A DNA stretch of 64,000 bases from Acinetobacter lwoffii (GCF_002321025.1 NZ_DCLL01000053.1:1-64000), one strand, 5' to 3'. Counted from the stretch's first letter, positions 52,309-61,735 are shown. Notes: generated by a model from the letters alone, not told the origin. A program made the numbers and translations.

Positions 52309-53447
52309 TATGGCACCTCCCGACAGTCACTGGATCCAAACCACATATCGCGCATGGTCGCCAACATTTCATAATTGGCACGACGACTGTGATCATAATT
52401 TTGTGCACTTGGACGCCACCGTGTCAATGGCGTTGGCATCGGTGCTTCTACCGGAATGGTTTGTATGCCATTTAACGCAAATAAACGGCGGGTACGCGGC
52501 ATATGATAACGATCCGTAATCAGAATCACTGTAGGCGCTCCACCTTTCTTTTGTAATAATAATGAACTGAAACGGGTATTTTCACAGGTGTTCATGCTGC
52601 GATCTTCCAGTAATTTGGCATCGACACCATGATTTTTTAACCAGCGCTGCATATACGGTGCTTCGACCCCACTCAGAACAATCGGCAACTGGTAATGTTT
52701 CTCTACTGCCAGCGTGGTTTCCAGACGTAGTCGCGTATAGTTATTGACTACAATTTCTTTGCTTTGTTCATCCAGAGTTAAGCCACCACCCAATACCACA
52801 ATCGCATAAGGCTGAGAGCGATTCGCGGGTTTAGCCTGCTGTTGCTCTTGCAGTAAAGCCAAGTCTTGCTGGATCTCCTCTCCATCAGTTTCCTGTACCG
52901 AACTGGCTTCCCCTTGTTCCAGCGGATGCGTCATCAGAAACTTCATATATTGCTCAATGCGTTCCTTGTTTTCACTACTGTCCCACTCCAGCAACTCCCG
53001 GAGATTTGCTGTCGGATCGACTGGTTCTGCATCTTTCTGAGAGGACAATAACGGCACCTGAGCAGGTGGACTTTGCTCTGTTTTTTGATCTTGCTGCTCG
53101 CGTTGATATTCTTCAATTACTTGCTGCAGCGCTTTATAACGTGCCTGAATCAGCATCAGGTTGGCCGAGTTATTTTGCTGGATATCCTGTTCCATGACCT
53201 TTAAATATGCCTGACGGGCTATCCACAAATCAGATCCAGGTTCTAGATTTTCATGCTCGCTTAATGCTGCCATTTTCTGGCTTTGGGCCGCGACTTCATT
53301 TAGCTCTAAGGAGACAAACTGGTTTAAGCCCTTGACGATCATTTTTGAGTAAAAAGGCGTATAAACCAACACCAGTAGACAGCCGCATAGTACAAATAGT
53401 CCAGTGACAATTTGTAGCAAACGTACCATCCAATGGGTGTTTTTCAT
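52308..53447 (-). CDS. YdcF/ElyC-family (DUF218) envelope protein with long linker
   Basis: A 379-residue protein with one N-terminal TM helix (about 9-30, LLQIVTGLFVLCGCLLVLVY). It continues with about 170 residues of Gln/Glu-rich, partly coiled-coil sequence and then a DUF218 domain (about 208-370: YAIVVLGGGL; TCENTRFSSLLL; LITDRYHMPRTRRLFALNGI). E. coli members of the family (ElyC, SanA, YdcF) affect envelope integrity. The long periplasmic linker is unusual for the family. The gene sits 1 nt after murB and overlaps the hydrolase gene, which supports a cell-envelope role. Confidence 0.85.
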   Translation of the reverse strand: MKNTHWMVRLLQIVTGLFVLCGCLLVLVYTPFYSKMIVKGLNQFVSLELNEVAAQSQKMAALSEHENLEPGSDLWIARQAYLKVMEQDIQQNNSANLMLIQARYKALQQVIEEYQREQQDQKTEQSPPAQVPLLSSQKDAEPVDPTANLRELLEWDSSENKERIEQYMKFLMTHPLEQGEASSVQETDGEEIQQDLALLQEQQQAKPANRSQPYAIVVLGGGLTLDEQSKEIVVNNYTRLRLETTLAVEKHYQLPIVLSGVEAPYMQRWLKNHGVDAKLLEDRSMNTCENTRFSSLLLQKKGGAPTVILITDRYHMPRTRRLFALNGIQTIPVEAPMPTPLTRWRPSAQNYDHSRRANYEMLATMRDMWFGSSDCREVP

Positions 53448-53448
53448 G

Positions 53449-54489
53449 TTATTCCTCTTCCTGATGAGAACGGATCAAGCCATTTTTATCGAACAATACA
53501 GGTTCAGGTTCCAGCATCAGACTAAATTTTTCCCAAACTGATTGCTGTACCCCACGATACGTTTTACGAACATCGGTGAGAGAGGCTTGACCATAATTCA
53601 CCAAGACCAATGCCTGTTTGTGAAACATGCCGACAGGCCCCAACTGTTTACCCTTCCAGCCCGCCTGATCAATCAGCCAGCCCGCTGCTAGTTTAACTTG
53701 AGCATTGGCTTGTTGGTAATGGGGTAAATTCGGGAAAGATACAGCAATTTGGTCAAAGACCGCCTGATCAACCACTGGATTTTTAAAGAAGCTACCCACG
53801 TTGGGAAATTCTTGCGGATCAGGCAATTTACTCTGGCGAATCTGGATGACCTGTTGCTGCAAGTTTTCTGCTGTGAGCTGATCACCGACCGCAGTCTTCA
53901 GATCACCATAATTCAGTTTCAAATCTGGCTGTTTAAGTAATCTAAAAGTCACATGGGTAATCACATAACGGTTGGGATCATCTTTAAAAATACTATGCCG
54001 GTAGGCAAACTGACAATCTGCTGCCTGAATCGAAGCAAACTGTTTCAATTGTCGGTCATAGACCTCAACAGAATCGATGAATTCTCCGACTTCGACACCA
54101 TAAGCGCCAATATTCTGTACTGGCGATGCACCGACCCGACCCGGAATTAAAGCTAGATTCTGTAGGCCATATAAACTTTGTGCCGTGGTCCAGAGCACGA
54201 AGTCATGCCAGCCTTGTCCGCCGCCTACACGTAAACGTTGCGACTGATCATCAGCATCCAGCATTTCAATGCCTTGAATATCCATATGCAGAACTAGCGC
54301 ATCAATCTGCTCCGGCAACAACATATTACTGCCGCCTGACAGGATCAGCAAATTGAGTTGCTGCTGTTCCGCAAAATCCAGTGCAGTTAGCAGATCAGCG
54401 GTGGATTGAATCTGAGCATAGTGCGAAGCAACTGCTTCTAAATTTAAGGTATTAAAAGGTTTAAGTTGAACCTGGGTTTGAATCTGCAT
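53449..54489 (-). CDS. murB: UDP-N-acetylenolpyruvoylglucosamine reductase
   Basis: MurB reduces the enolpyruvyl group to form UDP-MurNAc in peptidoglycan synthesis, using FAD and NADPH. The 346-residue length matches the type I enzyme of E. coli (342). Signatures: LLILSGGSNMLLPE (FAD pyrophosphate site), RVGGGQGWHDFVLW, LALIPGRVGASPVQNIGAYG, CQFAYRHSIFK, and the catalytic Ser region PNVGSFFKNPVV. It lies 3 nt after a low-molecular-weight phosphatase gene, so the phosphatase, murB, ydcF-like and hydrolase genes form one unit. Confidence 0.96.
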   Translation of the reverse strand: MQIQTQVQLKPFNTLNLEAVASHYAQIQSTADLLTALDFAEQQQLNLLILSGGSNMLLPEQIDALVLHMDIQGIEMLDADDQSQRLRVGGGQGWHDFVLWTTAQSLYGLQNLALIPGRVGASPVQNIGAYGVEVGEFIDSVEVYDRQLKQFASIQAADCQFAYRHSIFKDDPNRYVITHVTFRLLKQPDLKLNYGDLKTAVGDQLTAENLQQQVIQIRQSKLPDPQEFPNVGSFFKNPVVDQAVFDQIAVSFPNLPHYQQANAQVKLAAGWLIDQAGWKGKQLGPVGMFHKQALVLVNYGQASLTDVRKTYRGVQQSVWEKFSLMLEPEPVLFDKNGLIRSHQEEE

Positions 54490-54492
54490 CGC

Positions 54493-54999
54493 TTAAACCT
54501 TGTGTAAATTCTGTTTAAAAATCTCAATCCAGGCCTGGCTGCTGGACTCACACTGATCAAGCACCCGTTCAAAGCCATCCGCTTCGCCATAATAGGGATC
54601 CGGTAAGGCCTGTTTCGGATAGGTCTGATCATGTTCACTCATCAATGCCACACGTGCACGTACATGACCAAACTGAGTTTCTGCCAGACGCTGTATGTTC
54701 TGGATATTGGATAAATTCTCCAGATCCATCGCCAGAATCAGATCATAATCAATAAAATCATGCGGAATAAGTTGACGTGCGCGAAGTGCTGAAAGGTCAT
54801 AGCCACGTTTCAGCGCATGCTGCTGGCTACGCAAGTCCGGTGCCTTGCCCGGATGATAATTACTGGTTCCGGCAGAATCGACCACAATATTCAGTTGCTG
54901 TTCATCACAATAATGTCTGAGTACAACTTCTGCCGTGGGAGAGCGGCAAATATTTCCCAAACAAACACATAACACCTTGTATGGCGTTCTGGATGACAT
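54493..54999 (-). CDS. Low-molecular-weight protein-tyrosine phosphatase
   Basis: A 168-residue LMW phosphatase. The active-site loop is C13-x5-R19 (VCLGNICRSPTAE), and the general-acid Asp is in LPDPYYG. Bacterial enzymes of this family often reverse tyrosine autophosphorylation of capsule kinases (Wzb-like), but no capsule genes are nearby. I start at ATG 54999, 6 nt after GAGG, rather than an upstream TTG at 55005. It is first gene of the unit leading into murB. Confidence 0.92.
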   Translation of the reverse strand: MSSRTPYKVLCVCLGNICRSPTAEVVLRHYCDEQQLNIVVDSAGTSNYHPGKAPDLRSQQHALKRGYDLSALRARQLIPHDFIDYDLILAMDLENLSNIQNIQRLAETQFGHVRARVALMSEHDQTYPKQALPDPYYGEADGFERVLDQCESSSQAWIEIFKQNLHKV

Positions 55000-55119
55000 A
55001 AACAACCTCAGAGCTACTTTATTTTAAGGATTCTTATGTTAAGTTATTTATATACTGATTCCTATCTTACAACCATAGAATAATCTCGTATTTGCAATAA
55101 AAAAATCAAGGATATCGCC

Positions 55120-56280
55120 ATGAATCGTTTTCAGTTTCAAACCGTCCCGAATATCATTGCCGGACTAGGCACGATTCAGGAATTATTTAAAATTCTAAAA
55201 AATGGCCGTTATCAACGTCTTCTGCTAGTGACTGACTCGGGGATGCTGAAGCAGCAATTACATCTGCCGCTTCTTGATATTATTGAATCTGCCGGGCTGG
55301 AGTACGTGATTTACTCGGATGTTCAGGCCGATCCGCCCGATACAGTGGTGCTTGAAGCGGCGGCTTTTGCAAAACAGGAAAATATTGATGTGGTGCTGGG
55401 CTTTGGTGGTGGCAGCTCGATGGATGTGGCCAAACTCATTGCAATTTTGGCGCATCCCGAGCAGCATCAGACACTGTCCGATCTGTATGGCGTTGATAAT
55501 GCTACCGGACCGCGTTTAGCTTTAATTCTGGTACCGACCACCGCTGGAACAGGTTCGGAAGTGACGCCGATTTCGATTGTCACCACAGGTGAAACGACCA
55601 AAACTGGCATTGTCGCGCCCATTCTCTATGCAGATATTGCCATTCTGGATGCAACCTTTACCCAAAATCTTCCGGCACAGATCACTGCCGCCACCGGCAT
55701 TGATGCCATGGTGCATGCCATTGAAGCTTATACCTCAAAACACAAGAAAAACCCTTATTCGGATATGCTGGCCAAACAGGCTTTAAGATTACTGAATGCC
55801 AATCTGCAGCGCGTGCTGCAAGACGGCAATGATTTAGATGCGCGTCAAAATATGCTGATTGGTTCCATGCTGGCTGGACAAGCCTTTGCCAATGCACCGG
55901 TCGCTGCTGTACATGCGCTGGCTTATCCGCTTGGTGGACATTTTCACCTGTCACACGGGCATAGCAATGCACTGGTTCTAACTGAAGTATTAAAGTTTAA
56001 TGCGCCAGTGGCTAAACAGCTCTATGCGGAATTAATGACCTGGCTGGATCCCCGCAGTAAAGGTTGTCATGATGGCCTGACCGATCTATTTATTGATCAT
56101 TTTAATAATCATCTGATGCAAAGCGGTTTGACTCTAAAACTAAATCAGTTGAATGTTCCAGAACATATGCTGCAGGTCATGGCAAAAGATGCGATGCAAC
56201 AAAGCCGGCTGTTGCAGAATAATCCCCGTGAACTCAAGCTGGAGGATGCTTATCAGATTTATCAGGCGATCTATGCCTAG
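55120..56280 (+). CDS. Iron-containing alcohol dehydrogenase
   Basis: A 386-residue group III, iron-dependent alcohol dehydrogenase using NAD(P)H. It has the nucleotide motif GFGGGSSMDVAKL, the conserved PTTAGTGSEVTPISIVT, and metal ligands in GIDAMVHAIEAYTS (D, H) and HALAYPLGGHFHLSHGHSNAL (two His). No signal peptide. AAGGA lies 7 nt before the ATG. Natural substrate is unknown; 1,3-propanediol-, butanol- and lactaldehyde-type enzymes are close relatives. The thioesterase gene follows by 41 nt. Confidence 0.92.
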   Translation: MNRFQFQTVPNIIAGLGTIQELFKILKNGRYQRLLLVTDSGMLKQQLHLPLLDIIESAGLEYVIYSDVQADPPDTVVLEAAAFAKQENIDVVLGFGGGSSMDVAKLIAILAHPEQHQTLSDLYGVDNATGPRLALILVPTTAGTGSEVTPISIVTTGETTKTGIVAPILYADIAILDATFTQNLPAQITAATGIDAMVHAIEAYTSKHKKNPYSDMLAKQALRLLNANLQRVLQDGNDLDARQNMLIGSMLAGQAFANAPVAAVHALAYPLGGHFHLSHGHSNALVLTEVLKFNAPVAKQLYAELMTWLDPRSKGCHDGLTDLFIDHFNNHLMQSGLTLKLNQLNVPEHMLQVMAKDAMQQSRLLQNNPRELKLEDAYQIYQAIYA

Positions 56281-56321
56281 ATCAATTTCCACCTAAGCCT
56301 TATCTAGCCGAGGACTGAATA

Positions 56322-56759
56322 GTGATAAAAGCCACCATCAAACAGCGCGAACACTATACATTTTTCCTACCCATTCAAACCCGATGGGCAGACAATGATC
56401 TGTACGGCCATGTCAACAATGTGACTTATTACAGTTATTTTGATACCGCAGCCAATGCCCTGCTGATTCAGGAGGCTGATTTTGATCCTAAATATTCCCC
56501 GATGATTGGGCTGGTGGTCAGCTCCAACTGTCAATTTAATCAGGAACTGTCTTATCCGGAAATTATTGAAGTAGGCGTGGCCATTGAAAGTATGGGAAAT
56601 TCATCGCTCAGCTATGATCTGGCTATTTTTAAACGCAACTCGGATACAGCCGCTGCGCAAGGTAATTTCGTCCATGTATTTGTTGATCGTGAAACACGAA
56701 AAAGCACCCCAATTCCAGTCGAAATGCGGGATGCTTTATCGCGATTTGTTGTGACTTAA
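56322..56759 (+). CDS. Acyl-CoA thioesterase, 4-hydroxybenzoyl-CoA thioesterase fold
   Basis: A 145-residue hotdog-fold protein. The active-site signature RWADNDLYGHVNNVTYYSYFD places the catalytic Asp and the HVNN loop at about residues 22-42. Later strands SYPEIIEVGVAIESMGNSSL and the PIPVEMRDAL end are typical of the YbgC/FadM group. It starts at GTG 56322 with GAGG 8 nt upstream. It probably hydrolyses medium-chain acyl-CoA; the specific substrate cannot be told. It is convergent with dnaX, with only 8 nt between. Confidence 0.88.
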   Translation: MIKATIKQREHYTFFLPIQTRWADNDLYGHVNNVTYYSYFDTAANALLIQEADFDPKYSPMIGLVVSSNCQFNQELSYPEIIEVGVAIESMGNSSLSYDLAIFKRNSDTAAAQGNFVHVFVDRETRKSTPIPVEMRDALSRFVVT

Positions 56760-56767
56760 AATCCAGC

Positions 56768-58900
56768 CTATTTCAGCTGAATATTTTGCAGTTCACCATC
56801 AAATTGCTGTAGCAGATCGCGTACAGCCGGTTCAGCATGTAACAATTCTTCGGCACGTTTAAAGGCACGTGCCTTACGCTGATGCTGCATGGTATATGGC
56901 GTTAACTGATCCACATTTTCAAATTTCACCTGGAAATTGGTTTGCGGCCATTGCTGTTGCAAAGCAGCTTCCAGATGATGTTGCAACTGGGTCAGCAACT
57001 GCTGGTACTGTTCAGGAATATGGAAAACGGATTCGCCATTCATCTGGCCAGTCATGATGCCATACTGTGCCAGTTCCTGTACTGCCGGAGAAAGCTGGCT
57101 GTTACGGAACCAGTATTCCCATTTTTCTACGCTCCACTCACCCTCTAAAACTTGCTCGGGTATTTTCAGAATATCCTGTGGCATCAGATTCTGCGTATTT
57201 ATATCTTGAGAAATATCTTCCAGCAAAGCTGTCTGTGCAACTGGCTGAACCGACGCTGTATTTTCAAGAGCAGGCTGATCGGTTGTTTCCTGTGAAAGCT
57301 CTATTTCCGGTGCAGCAAGACTAAATTCCTCATCAGCAGACATGGTCTCTTGTACTGGCTCAGCAGGAATGACGGCATCTGCAGGAATAAACTCTTCAAG
57401 CAGGAAATCATCCGAACTGTTGCTAGTAGCCGGTGCTTCTGGCGTACTCTCGATTTCATCAAAACCAAATAGGCCTTTATCATCATTTGGATCAAAAACA
57501 ATTTGATCACTAGACTGCACTTCTTCAATGGTGGTCTGAATTACTACGGGCTGGACAGATTCAGGTGCAGTGATGCTGGTTGGCTCTTCTTCATCGAGAA
57601 AATCATCCGAAGAAGGCCCAGACGCTGATGCAACATCAATCTCCTCATCTGTCCCATCGTCCAGAGAGAAATCATCAAATACCGTTTCTGCCTCCAATGA
57701 TTGTGTTTCTATTGATTCAGATTGAAGTTGTGTCTGAACAGGTGGCTGTAGACGTGTTGTATGGGTTGTTGCCTGTTGCGATGCAGTCTCCTGCATCACT
57801 GGAATTTCACTTGGTTGTAATGGACGGAAAGCCAGTAAGCGTAGCACCGTCATCTCAAAGCCTTGTTCCTGCGTAACTGCAAGCTGTAAATCGGCACGAC
57901 CCTTATAGGCAATCTGATAATAAAGTTGCAGATCCTGAGCAGAAATCAGACCGGATAATTGCATAATTTTTTGATTGATCTCAGCACTATATTTCAGACT
58001 CAGATCTGGCAGGTACTGCAATAAGGCTAGTTCATGCAACGTCGAAATCAACTGATCGAGCACTAGTGACACATCCAGAGCTTGCTGACGGAACTGTAGC
58101 AATAACTGACTGACATGCGCTTTCTGGTTCTGGTGAATCGCCAGAATCAGGTCATAAATAATGGTGCGGTCAATCAGACCGAGCATGTCTTTGACATCCT
58201 GATGCTGAATCGCACCCTGACCATAGGCAATCGCCTGATCGGTCAGAGACAAGGCATCACGCAGAGAACCTTGCGCAGATTCAGCAATCTGCCAGATCGC
58301 ATCCTGATCAGACTGAATGCTTTCTTTGCTAAGAATATTGCCCAGATGTTCGGTAATTTCATCGACTGCCAATGGACGCAAAGTAAATTGCAGACAGCGA
58401 GAAATTACGGTAATTGGCAGTTTTTGCGGATCAGTGGTTGCAAACAGAAATTTGACATGTTCCGGCGGTTCTTCTAGCGTCTTTAATAAGGCATTGAAAG
58501 AATGCGTGGACAGCATGTGCACTTCATCGATCAGGTAGACCTTGAAGCGGCCTTGAGTCGGTGCATAAGGCACATTGTCGAGCAACTCGCGGGTATCTTC
58601 GACCTTGGTACGGGATGCCGCATCAATTTCAATCAGGTCAATAAAACGACCTTCATTGACTGCGGTACAGGTCGGGCACACCTCGCAAGGAGTCGAAGTA
58701 ATACCGGTTTCACAGTTCAGGCACTTCGCCAAAATACGTGCAATCGTGGTTTTTCCGACACCACGCGTTCCCGTAAACAAATAGGCATGATGCAAACGGC
58801 CACGTTCGAGCGCGCTGGTTAAAGCACGTGATACATGGTTTTGCCCCACTAATTCATTGAAATTACGAGGACGGTATTTTCGCGCAAGTACTTGATACAT
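56768..58900 (-). CDS. dnaX: DNA polymerase III subunit gamma/tau
   Basis: DnaX is the clamp-loader ATPase. In 710 residues the N-terminal AAA+ domain shows ARKYRPRNFNELVGQNHVSR, Walker A FTGTRGVGKTTIARILA, the zinc Cys set (CLNC...CEVCPTC), Walker B VYLIDEVHML and the SRC motif (VISRCLQF). A highly acidic Ser/Asp/Glu-rich segment of about 200 residues (about 375-580) precedes the tau C-terminal domain, which contacts the polymerase alpha subunit. I saw no A-rich slippery heptamer at the gamma/tau junction, so a short gamma form is not predicted. AGGAG lies 5 nt before the ATG. Confidence 0.96.
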   Translation of the reverse strand: MYQVLARKYRPRNFNELVGQNHVSRALTSALERGRLHHAYLFTGTRGVGKTTIARILAKCLNCETGITSTPCEVCPTCTAVNEGRFIDLIEIDAASRTKVEDTRELLDNVPYAPTQGRFKVYLIDEVHMLSTHSFNALLKTLEEPPEHVKFLFATTDPQKLPITVISRCLQFTLRPLAVDEITEHLGNILSKESIQSDQDAIWQIAESAQGSLRDALSLTDQAIAYGQGAIQHQDVKDMLGLIDRTIIYDLILAIHQNQKAHVSQLLLQFRQQALDVSLVLDQLISTLHELALLQYLPDLSLKYSAEINQKIMQLSGLISAQDLQLYYQIAYKGRADLQLAVTQEQGFEMTVLRLLAFRPLQPSEIPVMQETASQQATTHTTRLQPPVQTQLQSESIETQSLEAETVFDDFSLDDGTDEEIDVASASGPSSDDFLDEEEPTSITAPESVQPVVIQTTIEEVQSSDQIVFDPNDDKGLFGFDEIESTPEAPATSNSSDDFLLEEFIPADAVIPAEPVQETMSADEEFSLAAPEIELSQETTDQPALENTASVQPVAQTALLEDISQDINTQNLMPQDILKIPEQVLEGEWSVEKWEYWFRNSQLSPAVQELAQYGIMTGQMNGESVFHIPEQYQQLLTQLQHHLEAALQQQWPQTNFQVKFENVDQLTPYTMQHQRKARAFKRAEELLHAEPAVRDLLQQFDGELQNIQLK

Positions 58901-58974
58901 GTATGCTCCTTTTTACAGGTCTAAGCATACTGTTTTTTTATAAAATAGTGAAATGAATGCCGGTTTATAAAGAA

Positions 58975-59011
58975 TAAAAATCCCTTGATCAAAATCATTG
59001 AAAAAGGGATA
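58975..59011 (-). terminator. Terminator after the NlpE-like gene
   Basis: On the minus strand ATCCCTT and AAGGGAT pair across a loop, followed by TTTTATT. It is 24 nt past the stop of the lipoprotein gene and upstream of dnaX. Confidence 0.65.
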
Positions 59012-59033
59012 TAAAACAGATGCTTTTTTAAAA

Positions 59034-59477
59034 TCAGGCGGATTCAAACAAGATAAAGTCACTTTGCATCTGGTAGCGTTTGCCTGTTTGATCTTCACGA
59101 ATTTCCAGAACATGCTTTTTCAGATCGACATAGAGCAGATTTCGGGTATCGACATTCAGCAGTTCAATCTTTTGTTGTGATTCATCCTGAAACCGAATCT
59201 GCCCGCTCATCGTTTTAATTTCATTATGACCACTTAAACTTTCACGCTGTAAAGTAAAGGTCTGATCTTCATTTAAAGTTAAGGCCACTGCCATGCCGGG
59301 ACAATCTTCACAACTTGAAAAGCATCCCATACATGGCGTTGTGCCCTGATAATTTCCCACCCATGCAGGTAGCTGCACCTTGGCTTCAGCGACAGTATTT
59401 TTAACTGATTGATTTTGATCCTGACAACCAAATAAAACACCGGTTACCACTAAAGGAATCAATATCACTTTCTTCAT
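59034..59477 (-). CDS. NlpE-like outer-membrane lipoprotein with doubled CxxC
   Basis: A 147-residue lipoprotein: signal peptide with lipobox LFGC (Cys 18), then an NlpE N-terminal-like beta-barrel domain. The family motif PCxDCxGI is present in altered form as PCMGC followed three residues later by CEDC and PGM, giving two C-x2-C pairs in 12 residues. In E. coli, NlpE senses surface contact, lipoprotein and redox or copper stress and activates Cpx. The C-terminal OB-like domain of E. coli NlpE is absent. Single gene with its own terminator. Confidence 0.8.
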   Translation of the reverse strand: MKKVILIPLVVTGVLFGCQDQNQSVKNTVAEAKVQLPAWVGNYQGTTPCMGCFSSCEDCPGMAVALTLNEDQTFTLQRESLSGHNEIKTMSGQIRFQDESQQKIELLNVDTRNLLYVDLKKHVLEIREDQTGKRYQMQSDFILFESA

Positions 59478-59555
59478 GCTTTCATTTCACAGAACTGGAA
59501 TTCGCCACAAAATAGCACATTTTAAAGGATAGATTAAATCCTGGATCAGGGTGAT

Positions 59556-60821
59556 CTAACGCCAGCCTTTGCGCCCGGTCAGTACCGCATCCGCACAGCG
59601 TAAGGTTTCCTGAGTTAAACCCCAAAGACGATAATCTCCGGTTAATGAACCTGTCGGGAAATTATGGGTATAGGCAAAACTTAAATTCCGCTCAGGATCG
59701 CACCAGGCACCAGAGCCATTAAACCCCATATGACCAAAACCTTTAGAGGCTTTTCCTAAAGTGAGAACACGGTGATAACCCAAACGCCAGTGCATCGGTA
59801 AAGGCATGACCCGATCTCGTGTTTTGTATTGCATCTGACTAAGTCGCTGGAACACCTCAGGCGAAATCAGTTGCTGACCTTGCCATTCACCATGATTCGC
59901 CAGCATGGTATAGATTTTTGCCAGACTCTCTGCAGTAAAGACACCATTGGCGGAGGGAATAATCGCTTGTAGCCCCTGCTCACTAAAGAAACTAAATTTC
60001 TTCATGCCTTTGGGAATCATGGCATCCTGAAAATCCTGAGGATCCTGCCCGCTAAAGACCAAGGCTCGCTCCATCAGGTTCGGCTTTCTTGGTGTAGTTT
60101 TTTTCGCAGTCTGTGTTTGAGACTTGGCTGCTTTAGGCTTTAAAATGGGCAGCGCTACCCGAGCTAACTCATTCGTCGGTACGCTAAAATAAGCACCATT
60201 TAACTGTAGTGGCTGTACCAGATATTCCTGCATCAGCTCACCCAGTTTTTTACCAGTCGCTTTTTCTAATGCTCCACCCACCTGCCAGCCAAAAGTCAGC
60301 GGTTGATAAGCGGCATCTGTAGCAACCTGAAATCGTGGTTCAGCCGCCGCAATCCGGTCCAGCATCTGTGACCAGTCCGCCATTTCAGTGGCATCATCAA
60401 TGATATTACGGATATCAAACAATCCGCTTTGATGACTCAGCATATGCGCCAGAGTAATATTTTCTTTACCCTTTTGCGCAAATTCAGGCCAGTATTCTGC
60501 AACCGGTCGATCATAATCCAAAAATCCCTGACTCACCAGAATGTGCGCCAAAGTCGCCAGTACACCTTTGCCTGTAGAATAACACAGCGACATGGTATCG
60601 GGCTGCCAGTTTTCTGTGGCAGACTTCTTTCCAGTATAAATATCGACAACTTTTTGTCGCTGAAAATATACGACAAGTGCTGCACCACCCTGTTCAGTAC
60701 GTGCATCCTGTAGGCGGCTAAACTGACGAGCAAGGTCGCGAAAACGCGCATCTACATTGCCCTGATAATTATGCTGATCAGCAAACAGGTAATCTTTAAT
60801 TGGCTGCATCATTCTATCCAT
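59556..60821 (-). CDS. Serine hydrolase, beta-lactamase/EstB-like family
   Basis: A 421-residue protein of the class C beta-lactamase fold. The S-x-x-K motif is STGK (SLCYSTGKGVLATLA), the Tyr element is in AAYQPLTFGWQVGG, and the late GHMGFNGSGAWCDPERNLSF supplies the KTG-equivalent. A basic Lys/Thr-rich insert (TQTAKKTTPRKPN, about 225-240) is unusual. No signal peptide is visible, so it is cytoplasmic and more likely an esterase (EstB type) than a beta-lactamase. It lies on the same strand as the MaoC gene, with a terminator between. Confidence 0.87.
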   Translation of the reverse strand: MDRMMQPIKDYLFADQHNYQGNVDARFRDLARQFSRLQDARTEQGGAALVVYFQRQKVVDIYTGKKSATENWQPDTMSLCYSTGKGVLATLAHILVSQGFLDYDRPVAEYWPEFAQKGKENITLAHMLSHQSGLFDIRNIIDDATEMADWSQMLDRIAAAEPRFQVATDAAYQPLTFGWQVGGALEKATGKKLGELMQEYLVQPLQLNGAYFSVPTNELARVALPILKPKAAKSQTQTAKKTTPRKPNLMERALVFSGQDPQDFQDAMIPKGMKKFSFFSEQGLQAIIPSANGVFTAESLAKIYTMLANHGEWQGQQLISPEVFQRLSQMQYKTRDRVMPLPMHWRLGYHRVLTLGKASKGFGHMGFNGSGAWCDPERNLSFAYTHNFPTGSLTGDYRLWGLTQETLRCADAVLTGRKGWR

Positions 60822-60843
60822 AGAATTTTGATCCCTTAAAATG

Positions 60844-60872
60844 AAAAAGCCTAAATCGAGTTTAGGCTTTTA
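60844..60872 (-). terminator. Terminator after the MaoC gene
   Basis: AAAAAGCCTAAA and TTTAGGCTTTT form an 11-bp stem with loop TCGAG, with a T run on the minus strand, 9 nt past the stop. Confidence 0.82.
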
Positions 60873-60880
60873 ATTCAGAT

Positions 60881-61735
60881 TTAAATTGCTTTCACATGAC
60901 CAGTCACATGCGGCTTCTGGTTCTTGCTGTTCCGGATCAGGAAATCTGTATCATTCGCTGCTTGAGCTGTCAGGAACTCAACTTTAGAGGGTAAATACAT
61001 CGGCAACTTGAACCAGACATCGGCTTCATAGGCATCCGGCAATGACAGATTAGCCAGCGCTTTGGCTTTGCTCCACATACCATGTGCAATCGCCTGTTTA
61101 AAACCAAAAGCCTTCGCTGTAACAGCATGAATATGAATAAGATTAAAATCACCTGAAGTCATGGCATAACGGCGGCCGGTATTTTCTGAAATTTTCCATT
61201 CAGTATTCAGCTTATAGTCTGGCATTTTACTTTCTGCCAGTTTTGCAGCAGCTTTAGCATCAGTCTTTTGACGTGAAAGATAAGTCGTTAATGCCTCAAC
61301 GACGACTTCATTGCCCACTTTGACTGTGGTAATAAAATCAAACTGAACGCCTTTGTCATGTGGCTGTAATTCACCAAATTTGCATGACAAGGTTAAAGTC
61401 TCATTTACACCGACTTTACGGTATTGCTTGACCTGATTACGGATATGTACCAGTCCTAAAATCGGGAATGGAAATGCTTCCGAGGTCATCATGTGCATTT
61501 GCAGACTTTGAGATAACACGGTCAAATAAATAGCTGGAATATAACCATTATTTTTAAAGCCACATACTTCATTATAGGCTTTTAAATGTTTCTGATCGAC
61601 CTTGAATGAATCCACCACATATTCAACTTGCGGTAGAACTTTTTCAGCTTTCGGCTTTTTAAAAATCAAGCCTTGAATCACTTTTGGATAGACTAAATAA
61701 GGTTTTGGAAGTTGACTAAAATGGCGCGTATTCAT
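60881..61735 (-). CDS. MaoC-family (R)-specific enoyl-CoA hydratase/dehydratase
   Basis: A 284-residue hotdog protein with two tandem domains: an N-terminal non-catalytic hotdog and a C-terminal MaoC domain. The hydratase-2 motif is clear: SGDFNLIHIHAVTAKAFGF followed by AIAHGMWSKAKAL (catalytic Asp and His). Its closest layout parallel that I know is M. tuberculosis HtdX. It lies downstream of a two-domain FabG4-like reductase on the same strand, separated by about 200 bp containing a palindromic repeat. Together these would perform the reduction and hydration steps of fatty-acid elongation or R-3-hydroxyacyl-CoA handling. Confidence 0.87.
   Translation of the reverse strand: MNTRHFSQLPKPYLVYPKVIQGLIFKKPKAEKVLPQVEYVVDSFKVDQKHLKAYNEVCGFKNNGYIPAIYLTVLSQSLQMHMMTSEAFPFPILGLVHIRNQVKQYRKVGVNETLTLSCKFGELQPHDKGVQFDFITTVKVGNEVVVEALTTYLSRQKTDAKAAAKLAESKMPDYKLNTEWKISENTGRRYAMTSGDFNLIHIHAVTAKAFGFKQAIAHGMWSKAKALANLSLPDAYEADVWFKLPMYLPSKVEFLTAQAANDTDFLIRNSKNQKPHVTGHVKAI

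Noticed and set aside
57067..58822. Several 60-120 codon plus-strand ORFs opposite dnaX
   Set aside because: All antisense to dnaX without start signals; explained by its codon bias.
56768..58900. Programmed frameshift in dnaX making a gamma form
   Set aside because: I found no A-AAA-AAG-type slippery heptamer near the end of the AAA+ region; an A6 run near 57966 is in the wrong place.
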